From the NCBI GenBank assembly GCA_963693085.1, contig OY856411.1, forward strand, positions 116,490,767-116,554,766: 64,000 nt of DNA, given 5' to 3'. Shown here one piece after another: positions 10,411-23,100 of the stretch. The notes below the pieces were generated by a model that was not told where the DNA came from, ran no database searches, and saw only the letters and a list, made by a program, of their open reading frames with translations. The stretch comes from Alisma plantago-aquatica. Its lineage: Eukaryota; Streptophyta; Magnoliopsida; Alismatales; Alismataceae. The number at the start of each line of letters is the position of its first letter. The first letter of the stretch is position 1. A program made the translations under genes and the position numbers.

Positions 10411-13400
10411 AGTAACGGCATTAGACACTGATGTGTCTATAGTTCACTAGCTAGTGTATTGGAAATGTGGATCACGAAAGCTTCTAGTGACGATCGAAAA
10501 TTATCAAGAAAATTTGGTTCAGCTCGAAAATTATCAAGTAAATTCGGTTCAGTAATTGTAGAAGCAGCAAACATAAATATGTTCAGCTTAATGTTGGTAT
10601 ACAACTCCTACATAACAGCTATAACTAATATTAGTAGACATTGAAATCTAAACCAATAAACATAATTCAATACAACTACATTATATTAATGAGGAAGATT
10701 TGAACTAAACATGAGTATGTGAGTGTTCATATTCTGTCCATACAATTTATATTGATCTCTATAGAAAATTTTTAAGGTAGATTGAGCATTACCCCTTCCC
10801 ATGTCCATTTGCGAGGATGAATGATGGGAGCATATGAAGTAGTCTAAAATATAAAACCTTACTATTTAGGGAATCTTACAGCAATCATAATTATATGTTT
10901 CTCTATAGATACAAAGAGGTATGAAATTGAATGCATGGTCCATTTATGCACCAGTTCAGGTAAGCAAGAATTTCAATTTGTTATATGCTTAAGGAAGACA
11001 CAACCTAGAAGACAGAACAACACAAATGAATATATGTATAACAAAAGAGACAACAATTGGTTGTCACATACACAACATATGTAATAAAATAGGGACCATA
11101 TAATTTCCAACATACCATTTCAATTGTAGTTGGCAGTCTTCTACAAATTCCCTTATACCTATACATATTACATGTCCCAATAAATGGCATTTCCACCAAC
11201 ATAGTCCCATGGATTATGTTCAAAATACAAAAAACTTAATACATCAAAGAAAAAGATAACATGATGGATATATTCTAGCCTAAATATTAAGGATGTCAAC
11301 ATCACAATAATTCTCTACTAGAGCTAGTTCTGAATTGAATGTCGATCCAATTATAGAGGCAACCAAACAAATCTGAATTCATAGAGCATCCTCAACTTAG
11401 AAAATAATGATCATTGATGTTCACACCACAAGATTCGACTTGGACTACCACCATAAAAGAACAAACCATGAAGCAAAGAAAGCATATAAACATTAACTTA
11501 TGATTCTGAAAAGATTACCCAAAAGTAGTTGGATCAGAAATAGAAACTGAAAATCTTTTCTAATATCCAATAGACCATCATCAAATTTTAATATACAATG
11601 TTGTTAACAAGGCTATAAACAAGAAAGCTTAGACAACACATCAAGAAAATGATCTAAATTAAGGAAAATACTCTTGTAACTTTTTATTCAAGAAATTTTG
11701 ATAAAGAAAATTGTTGCTCGTCTTTAGAGCCTGGTGATTCTGGATTTGATTCAGCCTGATTTCAGGAACCCATATTAAATCCTATACTCAGCTATAAAAG
11801 TTTGAGAACAAGTTGCTTACGCCTGATTTTAGGAACCCAGATTAAATCCTTTACTCAGCTATAAAAGTTGAGCACCATAAGAGAGACACCATCTCTAGTA
11901 TCATAGTTGGACTACTTTTCAAATCAAACTATTTCAACTTCGCATGGATATAAACAAATCAAACATAGCTTATGACAGGAGATACAAATATAAGTCAATT
12001 TCCAAAAACTCTTTTACTCTAATCAGCATGGTTCCCTAATACCCAAGCACTACTTCCTCTTACTATCATGCGATTGGGTAGTAATATGTTTTATTACCTC
12101 TTATAGTCAATGTTTTGCAACCTAGCCTTGTTATGGCTCAAGTATTTGCTAGAGTCTAGAATAGTTGGCTTTTGCATACGACGATCCCATGGAGTTAAAA
12201 TGTAACTGCCAAGATGTTGTCCACATTGCTCAAATCCTATTTTTAAAGAGTGGACAAAAAGATAGAGACCCACTACCATTTCCTTATATATAGATTCAAG
12301 ATAGGCTGAATTAGTAATCATGAGTGAAATTTGAAGATCAACTAGCCAATTTGTTCATATACTATTAAAATAGTTGTTAATTTTAGTTCTTACGTAACTA
12401 GTTGGGCTCATATGATTAAAATCTAGCTTTGGGTGGAGTTATATGAATATAAAAACGGATTATTATGGTTAATGACTCAATAAAATGAAAAAAATCATAT
12501 CAAATAAGTCACATGATGCATCATCATCCATCTCTATAGTAACCTTAATCGAATTAAGATAATTAGCCACTTGTATTCTGAACGTAATTGCATAACTTTG
12601 TTCCATGGAAGGGTTACTGGCCCCTAACTATTGTGATTGTAGTTATAAATGCTTGGACATTGTGATATATGAAAATGGCAGCTACACCAGTCCTTTGGTT
12701 TGGTAGGCACACAACTTATGTATTAATTTTGATAAACCATCGGCAGGTGGCTTCGATAGTTTAAATAGGTTATTAAATTGTTATATTATGCTATTTTATT
12801 AAGCCAATTGTTTATGAGCAAAACCATTACAAGAAAATAGGTTTAAAATGTGCTTCAAATTCCTTGAAATGAGCTATCGGTTTGACAACTCAGTTTATGA
12901 AGTTGTTTGTGAGAGGGGGTGGACAACAAGAAGACATACTTGCCTCATCTTGACCAAAAAATTTGGACTCTTGGAAGTAGTCATTGCACTTGATGACGTG
13001 TTCAGTTGAGTTTAATTTTTAACAACTTCCTTTGCAGTTGAGTTTTGAAGGAGCTACCAGTTTGACAACTTCAACTGCTGCTGAATTTGAAGTTCAGCTT
13101 GACTTCATTGAGTTTTTTTTTGTATTAGCAATATAGTAGATGATTGGGAGGAATCAGTGGCCTCTTACTACACGGAACCGACACTGTTGTTACAGAACAG
13201 AAACCTGACCACGTCCTCCCTCCTATTTCCAAGATTAAAGCATTAGGTGGCACACCCTACTACGAGCATAATTGATAACATAATATCAGTAACTATGTAA
13301 GTATGTATAGACTCTTCATTTGACATCATTGAAAATAGAAAACAGTTACACAATTATCCTATACATATAGAAGTTGGACAACTGCATGGAGTGCAGTAGT

Positions 13401-15174
13401 AAAAGCTAAATTCAATGTTCTTATGAAGAGTGTCTTTTATTTTGTTTAAATTTTCTTGAATAACTATGACACAATCGTGTAATCAACAATTGTTGAAATC
13501 AAGAATGTAAATGGCTAATTTTTTTGGTTTAAACATAAAGGACAGCTGGTGACATTGTAAATAATGAACCTTTAAACTATTTAAGGGCCTCAATCTTCTC
13601 TTCTATATCCTACGATACATATCTTCAATATTAAGCAACTAATACTATTGAGAGGACTTAACGGAAGTAGGCAACAACTTACAAACATATCATATAATGA
13701 TAGTTATTGCATCCTTACGATCAAGAGTATACCAATGAGAAAAACATAAATTTTGAAATCAATGTTTCCAAGCCAACAAAGAAGTTTCTCGAAGATTTCA
13801 AATCACTTTTGAAGTATCTATGATACTATTTACTTAATTGATATGTGATCTCCTTGTTGGTATCAAGTGAATAGATTTCCAAGATAAATATAGTTTCATT
13901 TGAGAAAAATAACAGGGGAGACAACCAATGGTTATTCACTTATTAGCAAATGGCACATCAATACACAATTGGAATAACTATAGTTTAAATATGGAGCGAT
14001 CAATGGGACAAACTACTATACACACTCAATGTGGAGGATACCATGAAAGGGGTGATGGGAACTCATGGTCTTTTATTGTCCACAATGCTAATTTGCTTGT
14101 ATGGGGTGGTGCATTGTGCATGAAAACCTGTCAAAAGTATCACATTTTTCAATCTTACAATGCTTTATGCCTTCCTTGTTGACAGTTTTCCCATATCAGC
14201 CCAGCAATTGTTCTTTGTTTGCCTAGACCGACTCCATTTCCAATAAAATAATCCTTCCCTAGCACCACTAGGAAGGTGCGGAAGTTGATATTGTAAGGTT
14301 TGAAAACTTACAAGAATGAGACTCCACTGTCACTCATCAAGGGTCATGCAGCGACCCCCCTAGCAAAGATTGTTCTTTCTGTTAAAGATTATGTATTCCC
14401 TCCCTATGGATGTCATATCAAATGATGTAAAATATTGCTCACATTAACAAGAAGAAAGCATAAACCAGATGTTCCTATTGTGTGTAGCTGCTTCACAGCT
14501 TGGGTACCTTGAATTCTAAGCCATAGGGATTGCCCCAAGACCTGAATACTTTCCGATAAAATGGGATTTATCAGGGATACCACCTGTTAAAATGGGATTT
14601 ATCAGGGATACCATTACCTCAACAGAGTGTGATTCCACAAGAGTATTAATCATGAGACCCTCCATTGTCTCGTCATGAAATTGGGTCTAGAGTTTCCACT
14701 CAGGAAATAGGGCATAATTTTCTAAATAGCTCACTTGTTATATCAGGACAATATAAAAGAACTAAATACCAATGAAGTTTCCTCTCATTGGACATGACCC
14801 TCATGGAATGCAACTGAGGATAAGAAATGACTTCCCTCACAATGACAATGTTTGAGAGCTAAAGAGCACCCAACATGTAGAAGGTATCTTTTGAACATGT
14901 ATGCTACCAAGAATACATTCCAACTAACCAGAAAAATATATCAAATTATCATCAAAAGCAGTCTCACAGTGAAGATTAGGACCTTAGGACCTTTAGTTCA
15001 ACATTGTTGCTTGATCCCAAAGGTTGATACAAATCACTAGGATAGGAAGCCACTATTGGACCGCGAAGATGCGGAGAAATTTCTTAAAGAACCTACTATA
15101 GGAAGAAAGTGTATTTCAAACAAAGGCTAAGGTTAACTAACTGATATGAATCTATGTAATGTACTAAGAATGCA
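10411..15174. other. AT-rich DNA without recognisable genes
   Basis: Both strands carry only short ORFs with no similarity that I recognise. Three small direct duplications stand out: about 30-bp units at 10487-10550 (CGAAAATTATCAAG...TTCGG), about 68-bp units at 11754-11875 (CCTGATTT...AACCCA..ATTAAATCC), and about 32-bp units at 14558-14620 (AAAATGGGATTTATCAGGGA). The region may be old, decayed transposon or low-copy host DNA. Confidence 0.6.
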
Positions 15175-15660
15175 ACATGAACAAACCAGTGGTCAATCTT
15201 GGAGAAATAGCTGGATCCCTTCAGTATATCAAACATGTCGTCAAGGAGTGGAATAAGAAATTGATATTTGACAGTGATCTTATTGATGGGTCGACATTCT
15301 TAGCACATACTCCAACTACCATCCTACTGGGAGCAAGTAGTGTCAGAATCGCATAAGGGCTCTTGCTCTCACAAATGAATCCTTTGAGAATGAGGGCATC
15401 AACCTGACATTTCAATTTAGCATGCTCGATCGGGTTCACAAAGTAATGAGGTCAGTTAGGGAGTGAAGACCCAGGAATCAAATCAATCTCATACTGAATA
15501 TCACACATAGCAGGGAGCTCATCAGGAAGGTCGGTGGGTGTCATGTCCTTGAACTCATCGAGAAGGGAGGCAAGTTTCGGTGGGGGCTGAGAATCGGACA
15601 TGGGAGTAGATTCTTTGATGTATAGAACATACATGCATCTAGATTCTCGGTTGGCTTCCT
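15175..15660 (-). pseudogene. Ty3/Gypsy reverse transcriptase, N-terminal fragment (element Z)
   Basis: Two frames together cover the start of a Gypsy RT. The first (15634-15452) has LLDEFKDMTPTDLPDELP and IQYEIDLIPGSSLPN, the pre-RT linker. The next (15439-15221) has KLKCQVDALILKGFI. After a frameshift comes [18 protein letters not shown] and YFSKID, the first RT catalytic block, ending near 15175 in sequence with no further homology. The catalytic YxDD box and everything beyond it are gone. An in-frame TAA precedes the ECRPINK segment. Confidence 0.82.
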
Positions 15661-15694
15661 CAAGCTCTCATCGAGTGACAAGGTGTAGAGAGTG

Positions 15695-16138
15695 TTAGGA
15701 TTTGGAGGTTTGGGGATTGGGTGGTGGACTATTTTTGATTGAGGAACTGAAACAAGTAGGTGCTAATCGGATGTGTTTGCCTTTGTAATTAAAAGTAAAA
15801 ATGTTGGAGCATCCCTCATTGTGGGCATCTAAGTCATATATCCAAGGACGACCCAAAATGACATGGCCAACATCCATGGGCAACACGCAGCACCAAATGT
15901 GGTCCGAATAAGCACCTAGAGTGATGGGTACAAGACAATGATGGGTGATGGGCAAGTTAATCTGATTCACCCAATGGACTTTATGTGGTTGTGGTTGTGG
16001 ATGTGGTTTAGGGTGCAACTCCATGCGCTTCAATCCATGGTGTGAAATGATATTTTGAGAACTACCCCCGTCAATGAGGAGTTTACAACTTTTACCAGTG
16101 TGTTTCAAAAAGGTTGGGAAGGGGTGGCACATTTCCAT
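15695..16138 (-). pseudogene. Ty3/Gypsy aspartic protease (element Z)
   Basis: The open frame of 147 codons contains CKLLIDGGSSQNIIS, the D-G-G protease active site common in one group of plant Gypsy elements (normally D-S/T-G elsewhere), and about 75 residues later VGHVILGRPWIYDLDAH, the ILGRPW block that forms the second half of the retropepsin fold. The ATG is an internal methionine; the real polyprotein continues upstream in an overlapping frame, so the reading is frameshifted around 16110-16138. Confidence 0.85.
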
Positions 16139-16648
16139 TCATCCCCTTCTGAAGGAGCAGCCAGAACACACATGACTTGAAGATAAGAAGGATCATCCTC
16201 ATAATCCACATTATCATCTGAGGGTTCAGAGGCTGGAACAACATCTTCATACTCAATGTCATCCTCTGGGGTGGTATCGGGAGAATTAGAGGACACAAAA
16301 AGAGCACGACGAGGGTGTTGGGCAGCTAAGTGAGTCGTACTATGACAATGAATGTATTCATGGACTCTTAGAGGAGGTCGGATTGGGGTGGACATTATCT
16401 TCTTGCCTTTACTAGCTGAAGGGGTTGAAGAACTGTGAGGAGATGGTTGAGGCAGAGGATAGGCCAAACGAGATGAGGTGGTGATAGGATTACTAGTTGA
16501 TCTAGTACGTTGGCCAAAATGAGAAATGGAAGACCCACGAGAGATGAGGTGGTGACATGATTACTAGTTGATCTAGTAGGTAACTCTCGACCTTTTGGGT
16601 GCGATGAAAAGTATCATCTAAGGAGTCATATTGTTGTAATTGCATGTC
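16139..16648 (-). pseudogene. gag-protease linker of element Z
   Basis: The region between the gag core and protease includes an open frame (16467-16105) rich in Ser, Pro, Asp and Glu, with acidic blocks such as PEDDIEYEDVVPASEPSDD. This low-complexity acidic linker is typical between gag and protease in this group. No zinc knuckle is visible. Stops occur between 16468 and 16648. Confidence 0.6.
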
Positions 16649-17400
16649 TCACTTAATATTGGGGTGTATACGGTGCACAAAACGAGCAGCTAATTGCCAA
16701 TCTGAGTCATATGGAGCACAACGGTTTTTATCCTCTTCAAACTGTTCCATGTACTCTTGAATAGAAGATGACCCCTGGCTAAGGGCCATCCAGTCGGAAA
16801 GAAGTTGTCTTTTGTATTGGGAGGGTATATAGCGTTCACATAGCTTGATTTTCATCTCATCCCGAAACAGAATAGGAGGTTGACCACTACTCTCCATGTC
16901 ACGTTGGACGCCTTGCCAATACCTCTTGGGAGACCCTTCGAGTTTTATTTTCACAAACCTAATCTGTTGGGCATATGTCATGTTATACCAGTCAAAATAA
17001 TCTTCCAAACTGGCAATCCAATTGAGAAAATCCTTAGGGTCAAATTTTCCATCAAAAGTAAGGGCATCTACCTTAACTCGTTGGGTGATATCATCCTGAC
17101 GTGGGTGTCCTGGGTGGTATTGACCGTAAGGATTTTGGGGAAAGCCTGGGCCACGTGGGGCTGTGTGAAAAGCATCATGTCTAGGGGGACGAGGACGTGG
17201 TGCAGGAGGTTGGATGGGATGATACTACAGAGCCATTGGTCGTTGAGGATGTGGATAATGAGTTGCAAGAACGAATTGGGGGTCAGGGGCATTGCTTATG
17301 GGGGCTATCGTCGTGTAAGGTTTGTGTGTGGAGCAGCGGGTTGAGGCGTATAATTGGGAGGGTGATAATACAATGGTTAGTAGTGGTGGTTTTCCTCATA
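16649..17400 (-). pseudogene. gag: Ty3/Gypsy gag core (element Z, 3' part)
   Basis: Reading leftwards from the CACTA junction there is a Pro/Tyr/Gln-rich segment (PPAPRPRPPRHDAFH, GPGFPQNPYGQYHPGHP), then DALTFDGKFDPKDFLNWI, WYNMTYAQQIRFVKIKL and QGSSSIQEYMEQFEEDKNRC. This is the standard retrotransposon gag domain (capsid core). Stops and frame changes occur in the N-terminal segment (17210-17400). The domain continues on the far side of the CACTA insertion at 28654. A 26-bp near-repeat of its sequence (17375-17400 against 28692-28717) is native to gag and is not the TSD. Confidence 0.85.
17398..17400. repeat. CACTA target-site duplication (left), ATA
   Basis: ATA directly precedes CACTAC at 17401 and is repeated at 28654-28656 immediately after CTAGTG. 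A 3-bp TSD is diagnostic of the CACTA superfamily. Confidence 0.9.
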
Positions 17401-17413
17401 CACTACTACAGAA
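17401..17413 (+). repeat. CACTA left terminal inverted repeat
   Basis: CACTACTACAGAA pairs with the right end (28641-28653), where the outer ten bases read CACTAGTACA on the minus strand, with one mismatch. Confidence 0.9.
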
Positions 17414-17431
17414 ATGGCTTATAATGTCACT

Positions 17432-17990
17432 TTTAAAGGTGTCGGTTGTCATAATACACCGACACCTAAACAATACTGTGTCGGTTTATAAAATAAACCG
17501 ACATCAATCTGTGAAGGGCGACCAGACATGGGTATCGCTTTTATTCATTGTTGGTTCCTTAATAACAAACCGATGCCTAAAAGTAATCGCCAAATCCAAA
17601 ATTTCCAACGAAAAAAATTACCTCCAAAAATTAACATACATCGTCAGTTTTTAAAAAAGAAACTGACGACTAAAGGTTTTCTGCGAGACAGAAATTTGAC
17701 CAATTTTTATCATCGGTTGTGTTACAATAACTGACGCCATTGTGTTTTCACATGCGTAACCGCAAAAATTTTCACCTCCCTTTAGTGTCAATTTTTAATA
17801 GGGAACCGACGACTATGGTCTTAATTCGAGAACATTTATTTTTGTCAGAATATAAATATAGACGTCGGTTTTTATGTTTGGATCTGACACCTATAATTGA
17901 AAAATAGTGTCAGTCTTTTTGTCGGTAACTGACACTTATAGTTTTAATTGTCAGTTGTTAATAACCAACGCCGATTGTTAATTAACAGCG
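17432..17990. repeat. CACTA 5' subterminal repeat array (GTCGGTT / AACCGAC pairs)
   Basis: A series of short inverted pairs spans about 550 bp. The clearest is GGTGTCGGT...ACCGACACC at 17439-17467, followed by GTCGGTT...AACCGAC near 17480-17502, GTCAGTTT...AAACTGAC near 17642-17668, and others. In characterised CACTA elements, subterminal repeats bind the regulatory transposase subunit and set the cutting polarity. Confidence 0.85.
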
Positions 17991-18304
17991 CACCCGCGCG
18001 GTCCAGACTCTTCCACTTTTTTTCATTCATTTCCGCCATTGAGGGTTTGTTGGTCTGGCGATTCCTCTGCTCCACCGCCGCTCACTGCTGCTCTGCCTCT
18101 GCCTCCATTGTCATTTGCTGGTGCTTTGGTCACCGACACTACCTCCACTCGCCACCGCTAATCATTGCACATCTATCGCCGCACCTCTGATTCTGCCTGT
18201 GGTGCCTCTGCTTCCGCCAGTCGCTGTTCTCTAGGCTGGCCTTAGCACCTAGGGCTCTGCTCCGTGCTCTCCTGGTCGCTGCTCCGCTCTGACAACAGCT
18301 CCTG
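17991..18304 (+). other. GC-rich leader segment of the CACTA element
   Basis: This segment is much richer in C and G than its surroundings (CCACCGCCGCTCACTGCTGC) and continues after the MITE at 19045-19150. It could be the 5' untranslated exon of the transposase transcript or a captured host fragment. Short Cys/Ser/His-rich frames (for example 17948-18190) match nothing I know. Confidence 0.45.
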
Positions 18305-19044
18305 TAGACCTGTCAAATGGGTGGGTGGGTTGGGTTTGGGTTGGGTCATTGCGGGTGTGGGTCTGGCGGGTGCGGGTCAAAAATATACACTTCTAAACGG
18401 GTGGAAGAAAAGCACACCCAAACCCGACCCAGCGGGTTGCGGGTTGCCCGCGGATGCCCATATAAAATGTGTACAATCAACAATAAGTTACCAGTTGCTT
18501 TCTTTAACACTAAAAACAACATTTGAAACAACTTGTAACTATTGTTTTTATGTCAAATATAGTGCAAAAGAACCAACCAACTACTATGTTTGACGTCAAA
18601 CTATTCTATTAGTTTTTGATATATGAAAAAGTAGCAGCTAGTTGTATGTTGATATAAATTAGGAGTCGATGTAGTTTTCATAGATAAATATCAAAAGAAA
18701 AATACATAATTTTGTCATGTAACATTAGGCATTCCTAATATTACAAGTACTTGTTATTGCATATTGCAAACACAAAATAAAGAGAATACAGGTAAAGAAT
18801 TAACTTGTACAAAACAAGCAACATCTTTTAATAGGTGTATGTGTATATTATGTATATAATATATTTGCTTCAATTAACTGGGTCACCCGCGGGTGCCCGC
18901 GGATCACCCGCGAAACCCGCTTAATAAACGGGTGGGTATGGGTTTGGGTGATTTTCAGTGGGTGGAAAATGTTGCCACCCAAACCCAACTTAAACGGGTC
19001 GACCCATGGGCGCCCGCGGATTTTGACCCAGTTTGACAGGTCTA
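18305..19044. mobile_element. hAT-type MITE, 740 bp
   Basis: The termini are TAGACCTGTCAAA at the left and its inverse TTTGACAGGTCTA at the right. An 8-bp duplication AGCTCCTG flanks it (18297-18304 and 19045-19052). TIR sequence and TSD length fit hAT-derived non-autonomous elements. The subterminal parts are rich in GGGTGGGTTTGGG and GGGTGCCCGCGG and pair with each other, while the centre is AT-rich. It has no coding capacity. Confidence 0.92.
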
Positions 19045-19826
19045 AGCTCCTGTGTGCCCAACACCGCCACAAAAGTACCCTACTCCTGCTCTTCTTCCTC
19101 CTCTTTTTCCTCTGCCCTCAAGCAGGTACCCTGCTCCTACTCGAATAATGTAGGAAATGCATAGATTGTGAATAAAAAATGCTCTAATTCACATTAATAT
19201 TACCAATAATGTAGGAAATGAATGCTAGCTCCAATTATAGACATGTTGTATATGGTTTTGATCAGAAAAATGTGTAGATTGTGAATAAAATATACTTAAA
19301 TCTCTATTATTCTTCTTGTTATAAAGGTCTAGTTAGTACACGAATATTAGATGATATTCAAGAAAACCCTAGTTTGATGAGCATGTTGTTAATCATGTTA
19401 ATTATGATTCTTATATTTATTCTGATGTCAGTATATAATTATGTGATCCCAACATCTTAAATTGAACTAGAATGATTTCAATGAATTATAGGGTTTTAAA
19501 ATTGATAATCATGTACATGCGGAAATAGGGTTATTAAACCAATAGTTATAACATAGTATGATCTTAATATGATCTGGATGTTAATAATAATGTTGTATGT
19601 TAAAGATTCCTATACTTTTTGTCATTAGGGTAGTTTTTATACATGTTTAAGTAAATTAGGGTTCTAATCTACCCTTTTGTGCTATATTTGATGCTAATTG
19701 TGCATATATGTTGAGTTTCATCTTACTCTTACCTAAGAATGACAGCACTTATATTTGTTGGCCTAGAAATCCGTCCAAGATTTACTCATTAGGAGTAAGT
19801 CTTGGATAGTCCCCGGTTTGGGACTG

Positions 19827-20018
19827 TTCTTGAACACCTAATCTCACTTAGGATGTAAGTGTATAATGTGTATTGGGTTTTCAAGAAAATTTTAGCAACA
19901 TTTCCCCATTTGTTCTCTAAGTACATATGCACAAAGAACAACGGGGAAATGCTGCCAAAATTTTCTTGAAAACCCAATACACATTATACACTTAGTATTG
20001 ATATTAGATGTTCAAGAA
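19827..20018. ncRNA. Long near-perfect foldback; candidate small-RNA precursor
   Basis: The arms 19857-19893 and 19957-19993 are perfectly complementary for 37 bp. Pairing continues inward (GCAACATTTCCCC... with GGGGAAATGCTGC, and TGTTCT with AGAACA) to a loop of about 18 nt, and outward through mismatched sequence to TTCTTGAACA / TGTTCAAGAA at the outer ends. It lies about 150 bp upstream of the tnp2 start. Direct repeats of about 30 bp (GAATGACARCAC...TTTGTTGGCCT; 19737-19766 and 20051-20079) flank it. It could be a young miRNA/siRNA hairpin gene, or merely a foldback MITE; expression is unknown. Confidence 0.6.
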
Positions 20019-20167
20019 TGGGATAGGTGGTACACATTTATTATATATAAGAATGACAACACATGTATTTGTTGGCCTAAAGTTTTAACTATGCATAAAC
20101 TCTAATCTGTTAACCCTAGACCCTAATCTTGTTGTAATATATAGCTTGTTTTCTCTTTGATCATAGA

Positions 20168-23100
20168 ATGGATAGATCATGGATATCCATTCGCAATCAC
20201 TGCACCCTAGAGTTTATATCTGGTCTTGAACAGATTATTAGATTTTCCGAGGAACATAGGAAACAACCTGGAGATAGGTTCTACTTTCCATTTAGACATT
20301 GTGGTAACAACTTGAAAGTCAGTATTGGTGACGAAATCAGAAGTCATGTCACGTGCAACGGGATTGTACAAGGCTATACAGAATGACACTGGCATGGAGA
20401 GATTTCAAACCCGAAGTTAGTGGATTTCGATAGCAGTACTTGTGTGGAAGAAGAAATTGCCTTCGATGATGTAGATGTAAACAAATCAGTTCCAGTAGAC
20501 ATCATTGATGTGATGCTAGATAGTTGTGGGTAGAGAACACCAAAACTGATCCACCTCCCATGTTTAGAAACATTGTGCATGATGCTAAGATATCGTTATA
20601 CACGGGTTGTAAGTTTACGAAGCTTAGTGTTGTGTTAAGATTGTATAAACTGAAAGCTAACAATCAATGGAGCGACGAAAGCTCTACATCTTATTGTCTT
20701 CATTGAAAGAAATTCTTCCTAAAGGAAACGAGCTGTCGATCTCAACATACTGGTTAAAGAAATTGTTGTGCCCAATGGGAATGGAGGCCAAGAAGATACA
20801 GGAATGCAAGAATGATTGTGTATTATTTCAAAAGGACTATGTGGATTTGAAAGATTGTTCGAAATGTGGTGTGTCAAGGTATAAATTGACGACTTCGGGG
20901 GAGTCCAAAACTGGTTCTCCCGCCAAGGTGATGTGGTATCTACCTATAATACCACAGTTTGAACGCTTGTTTGCCAATCCTATAGTTGCAAAGAATTTGA
21001 GGTGGCATGCAGATGTTAATAAAAATAATGATAGGATCCTACGACATGCGTCTGATTCACCATAGTGGAAGAAGATTGATTTATTATACCCTAAATTTGG
21101 TGAAGAAGACAGGAATCTAAGACTTGGGATTTGTACATATGGGATGAATCCGTACGGGACACTGAGCAGCCAACATAGCACTTGGCCAGTTATGCTTGTC
21201 ATATACAATCTTCCTCCCTGGTTGTGTATGAAAAAAAAGTATGTTATGCTGTCATCTTTGATATCGGGCCCTAAACAACCTGAAAATGATATCGACGTTT
21301 ATCTTGAACCTATGATTGATGACTTGAAGAAGCTCTGGGGTGAAGGTGTGATGACCTATGATGCTTCACGAAGAGAGACATTTTTTTGCACGCTATGTTG
21401 TTTTAAACTGTGAATGACTTTCCAGCCTATGGTAATTTGTCTGGATATAGTGTCAAAGGATCTAAAGCGTGTCCTATATGTGAAGAGAACACTGATTCAA
21501 TATGATTAAAACACGGTGGCAAGACTGTATATCTTGTTCATTGAAGGTTTCTTCCAAAAACTTCATCTGTATCGTAGGTTGCACAAAGCATTCAATGGAC
21601 GAAATGAGGAATGTAGTGCACCTAAACCTATATCAGGGGAGGATGTTTATGAAAGAGTGAACGACATCGCCAATGAATTTGGTATGAGATGACAATGTAC
21701 AATGGCTACAAGGAGTGACAAGTCTTTATTCAAGAAGAAGTCGGCATTTCGGGATCTTCCTTATTGGAGTTCTTTGACAGTCAGGCATTGTATCGATGTC
21801 ATGCACGTTGAGAAAAATATATGTGATAGTGTCATCGGTACTCTATTGAATATACCAGGTAAGACTAAAGATGGGATAAAATCCAGAATGGACCTACGTG
21901 AAATGGGAATAAGGATAGAATTAACAGAAGTAGTTAGTTGCGATCGGAGAACATACTTACCTCCCGCTTGTTACATGTTGTCTAGAAAGGAGAACGTGTA
22001 GGCATTGTGATAACAACTTGAAAGTCAACAATGGTGACGAAATCAAAACTCATGTCATGTTCAAAGGGATTATACAAGGCTATACAGAATGGCACTGGCG
22101 TGGAGAGATTTCAAACCCAAAACCAGTGGATGTCGATAGAAATGCTTGTGTGGAAGAAGAAATTGCCTACGATGACGTAGATGTGAATGAACCAGTTCCA
22201 ATAGACATCGTTGATGCGATGTTGGATTGCATGATGCTGAGATGACGTTATACAGTGGTTGTACTAAGTTTACGAAGCTTAGTGTTGTGTTGTGATTGTA
22301 TAATTTGAAAGCTAACAATAGATGGAGTGACAAAAGCTTCACGTCATTGTTGTCTTTGTTGAAAGAAATGCTTCCTGAAGGAAACGAGCTGCCAATCTCA
22401 ACATACTAGGTAAAGAAATTGTTGTGCCCAATGAATGGATGCCAAGAAGATACACGCATGCCCGAATGTCTAGAAAGGAGAAGAAAGCTTTTTTTGAATG
22501 CTTGGTAAATGTTAAGCTGCCACAGGGTTACTCACCCAACATCTATACATTGGTATCAATGAAAGATCTGAAGTTGATAGGTCTTAAATCTCATGATTAT
22601 CACACTCTAATGCAAGAAATATTTCATGTGGCAATTAGATCTATATTTCTGAAGCATGTAAGGTTTGCAATCACCAGACTTTGTTTCTTTTTCAATAGTC
22701 TGTGTAGCAAAGTAATTGACCCTGATACTCTCAGTAATTTGCAAAGAGAAGTGGTTGTTACCCTATGTCAACTTGAGATGTATTTTCCTCCGTCATTCTT
22801 TGATATCATGGTACATCTTGTTGTCCACTTGACTAGGGAAGTGAACATGTTGGAACTAGTTTTCTTGCATTGGATGTATCCATTTGAACGATACATGAGT
22901 GTTTTTAAAGGCGATGTTTGAAACTGATATCGGCCTAAAGGGAGTATTATTGAGGGTTATGCGGCGAGAGAGGTTATGGATTTTTGCAATAACTTTCTGA
23001 GTGGTAAAGACGCTCCCGTGAATGACAAGAATATTGAGGAGCATTTTGGCAAAGGAGTTTTGGGATCACGGGTGAAAGTAATCAATAGTGAGCAATTGGA

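Noticed and set aside
16880..17344. 154-codon + strand ORF
   Set aside because: Antisense shadow of the element Z gag, whose minus-strand reading has clear family similarity.
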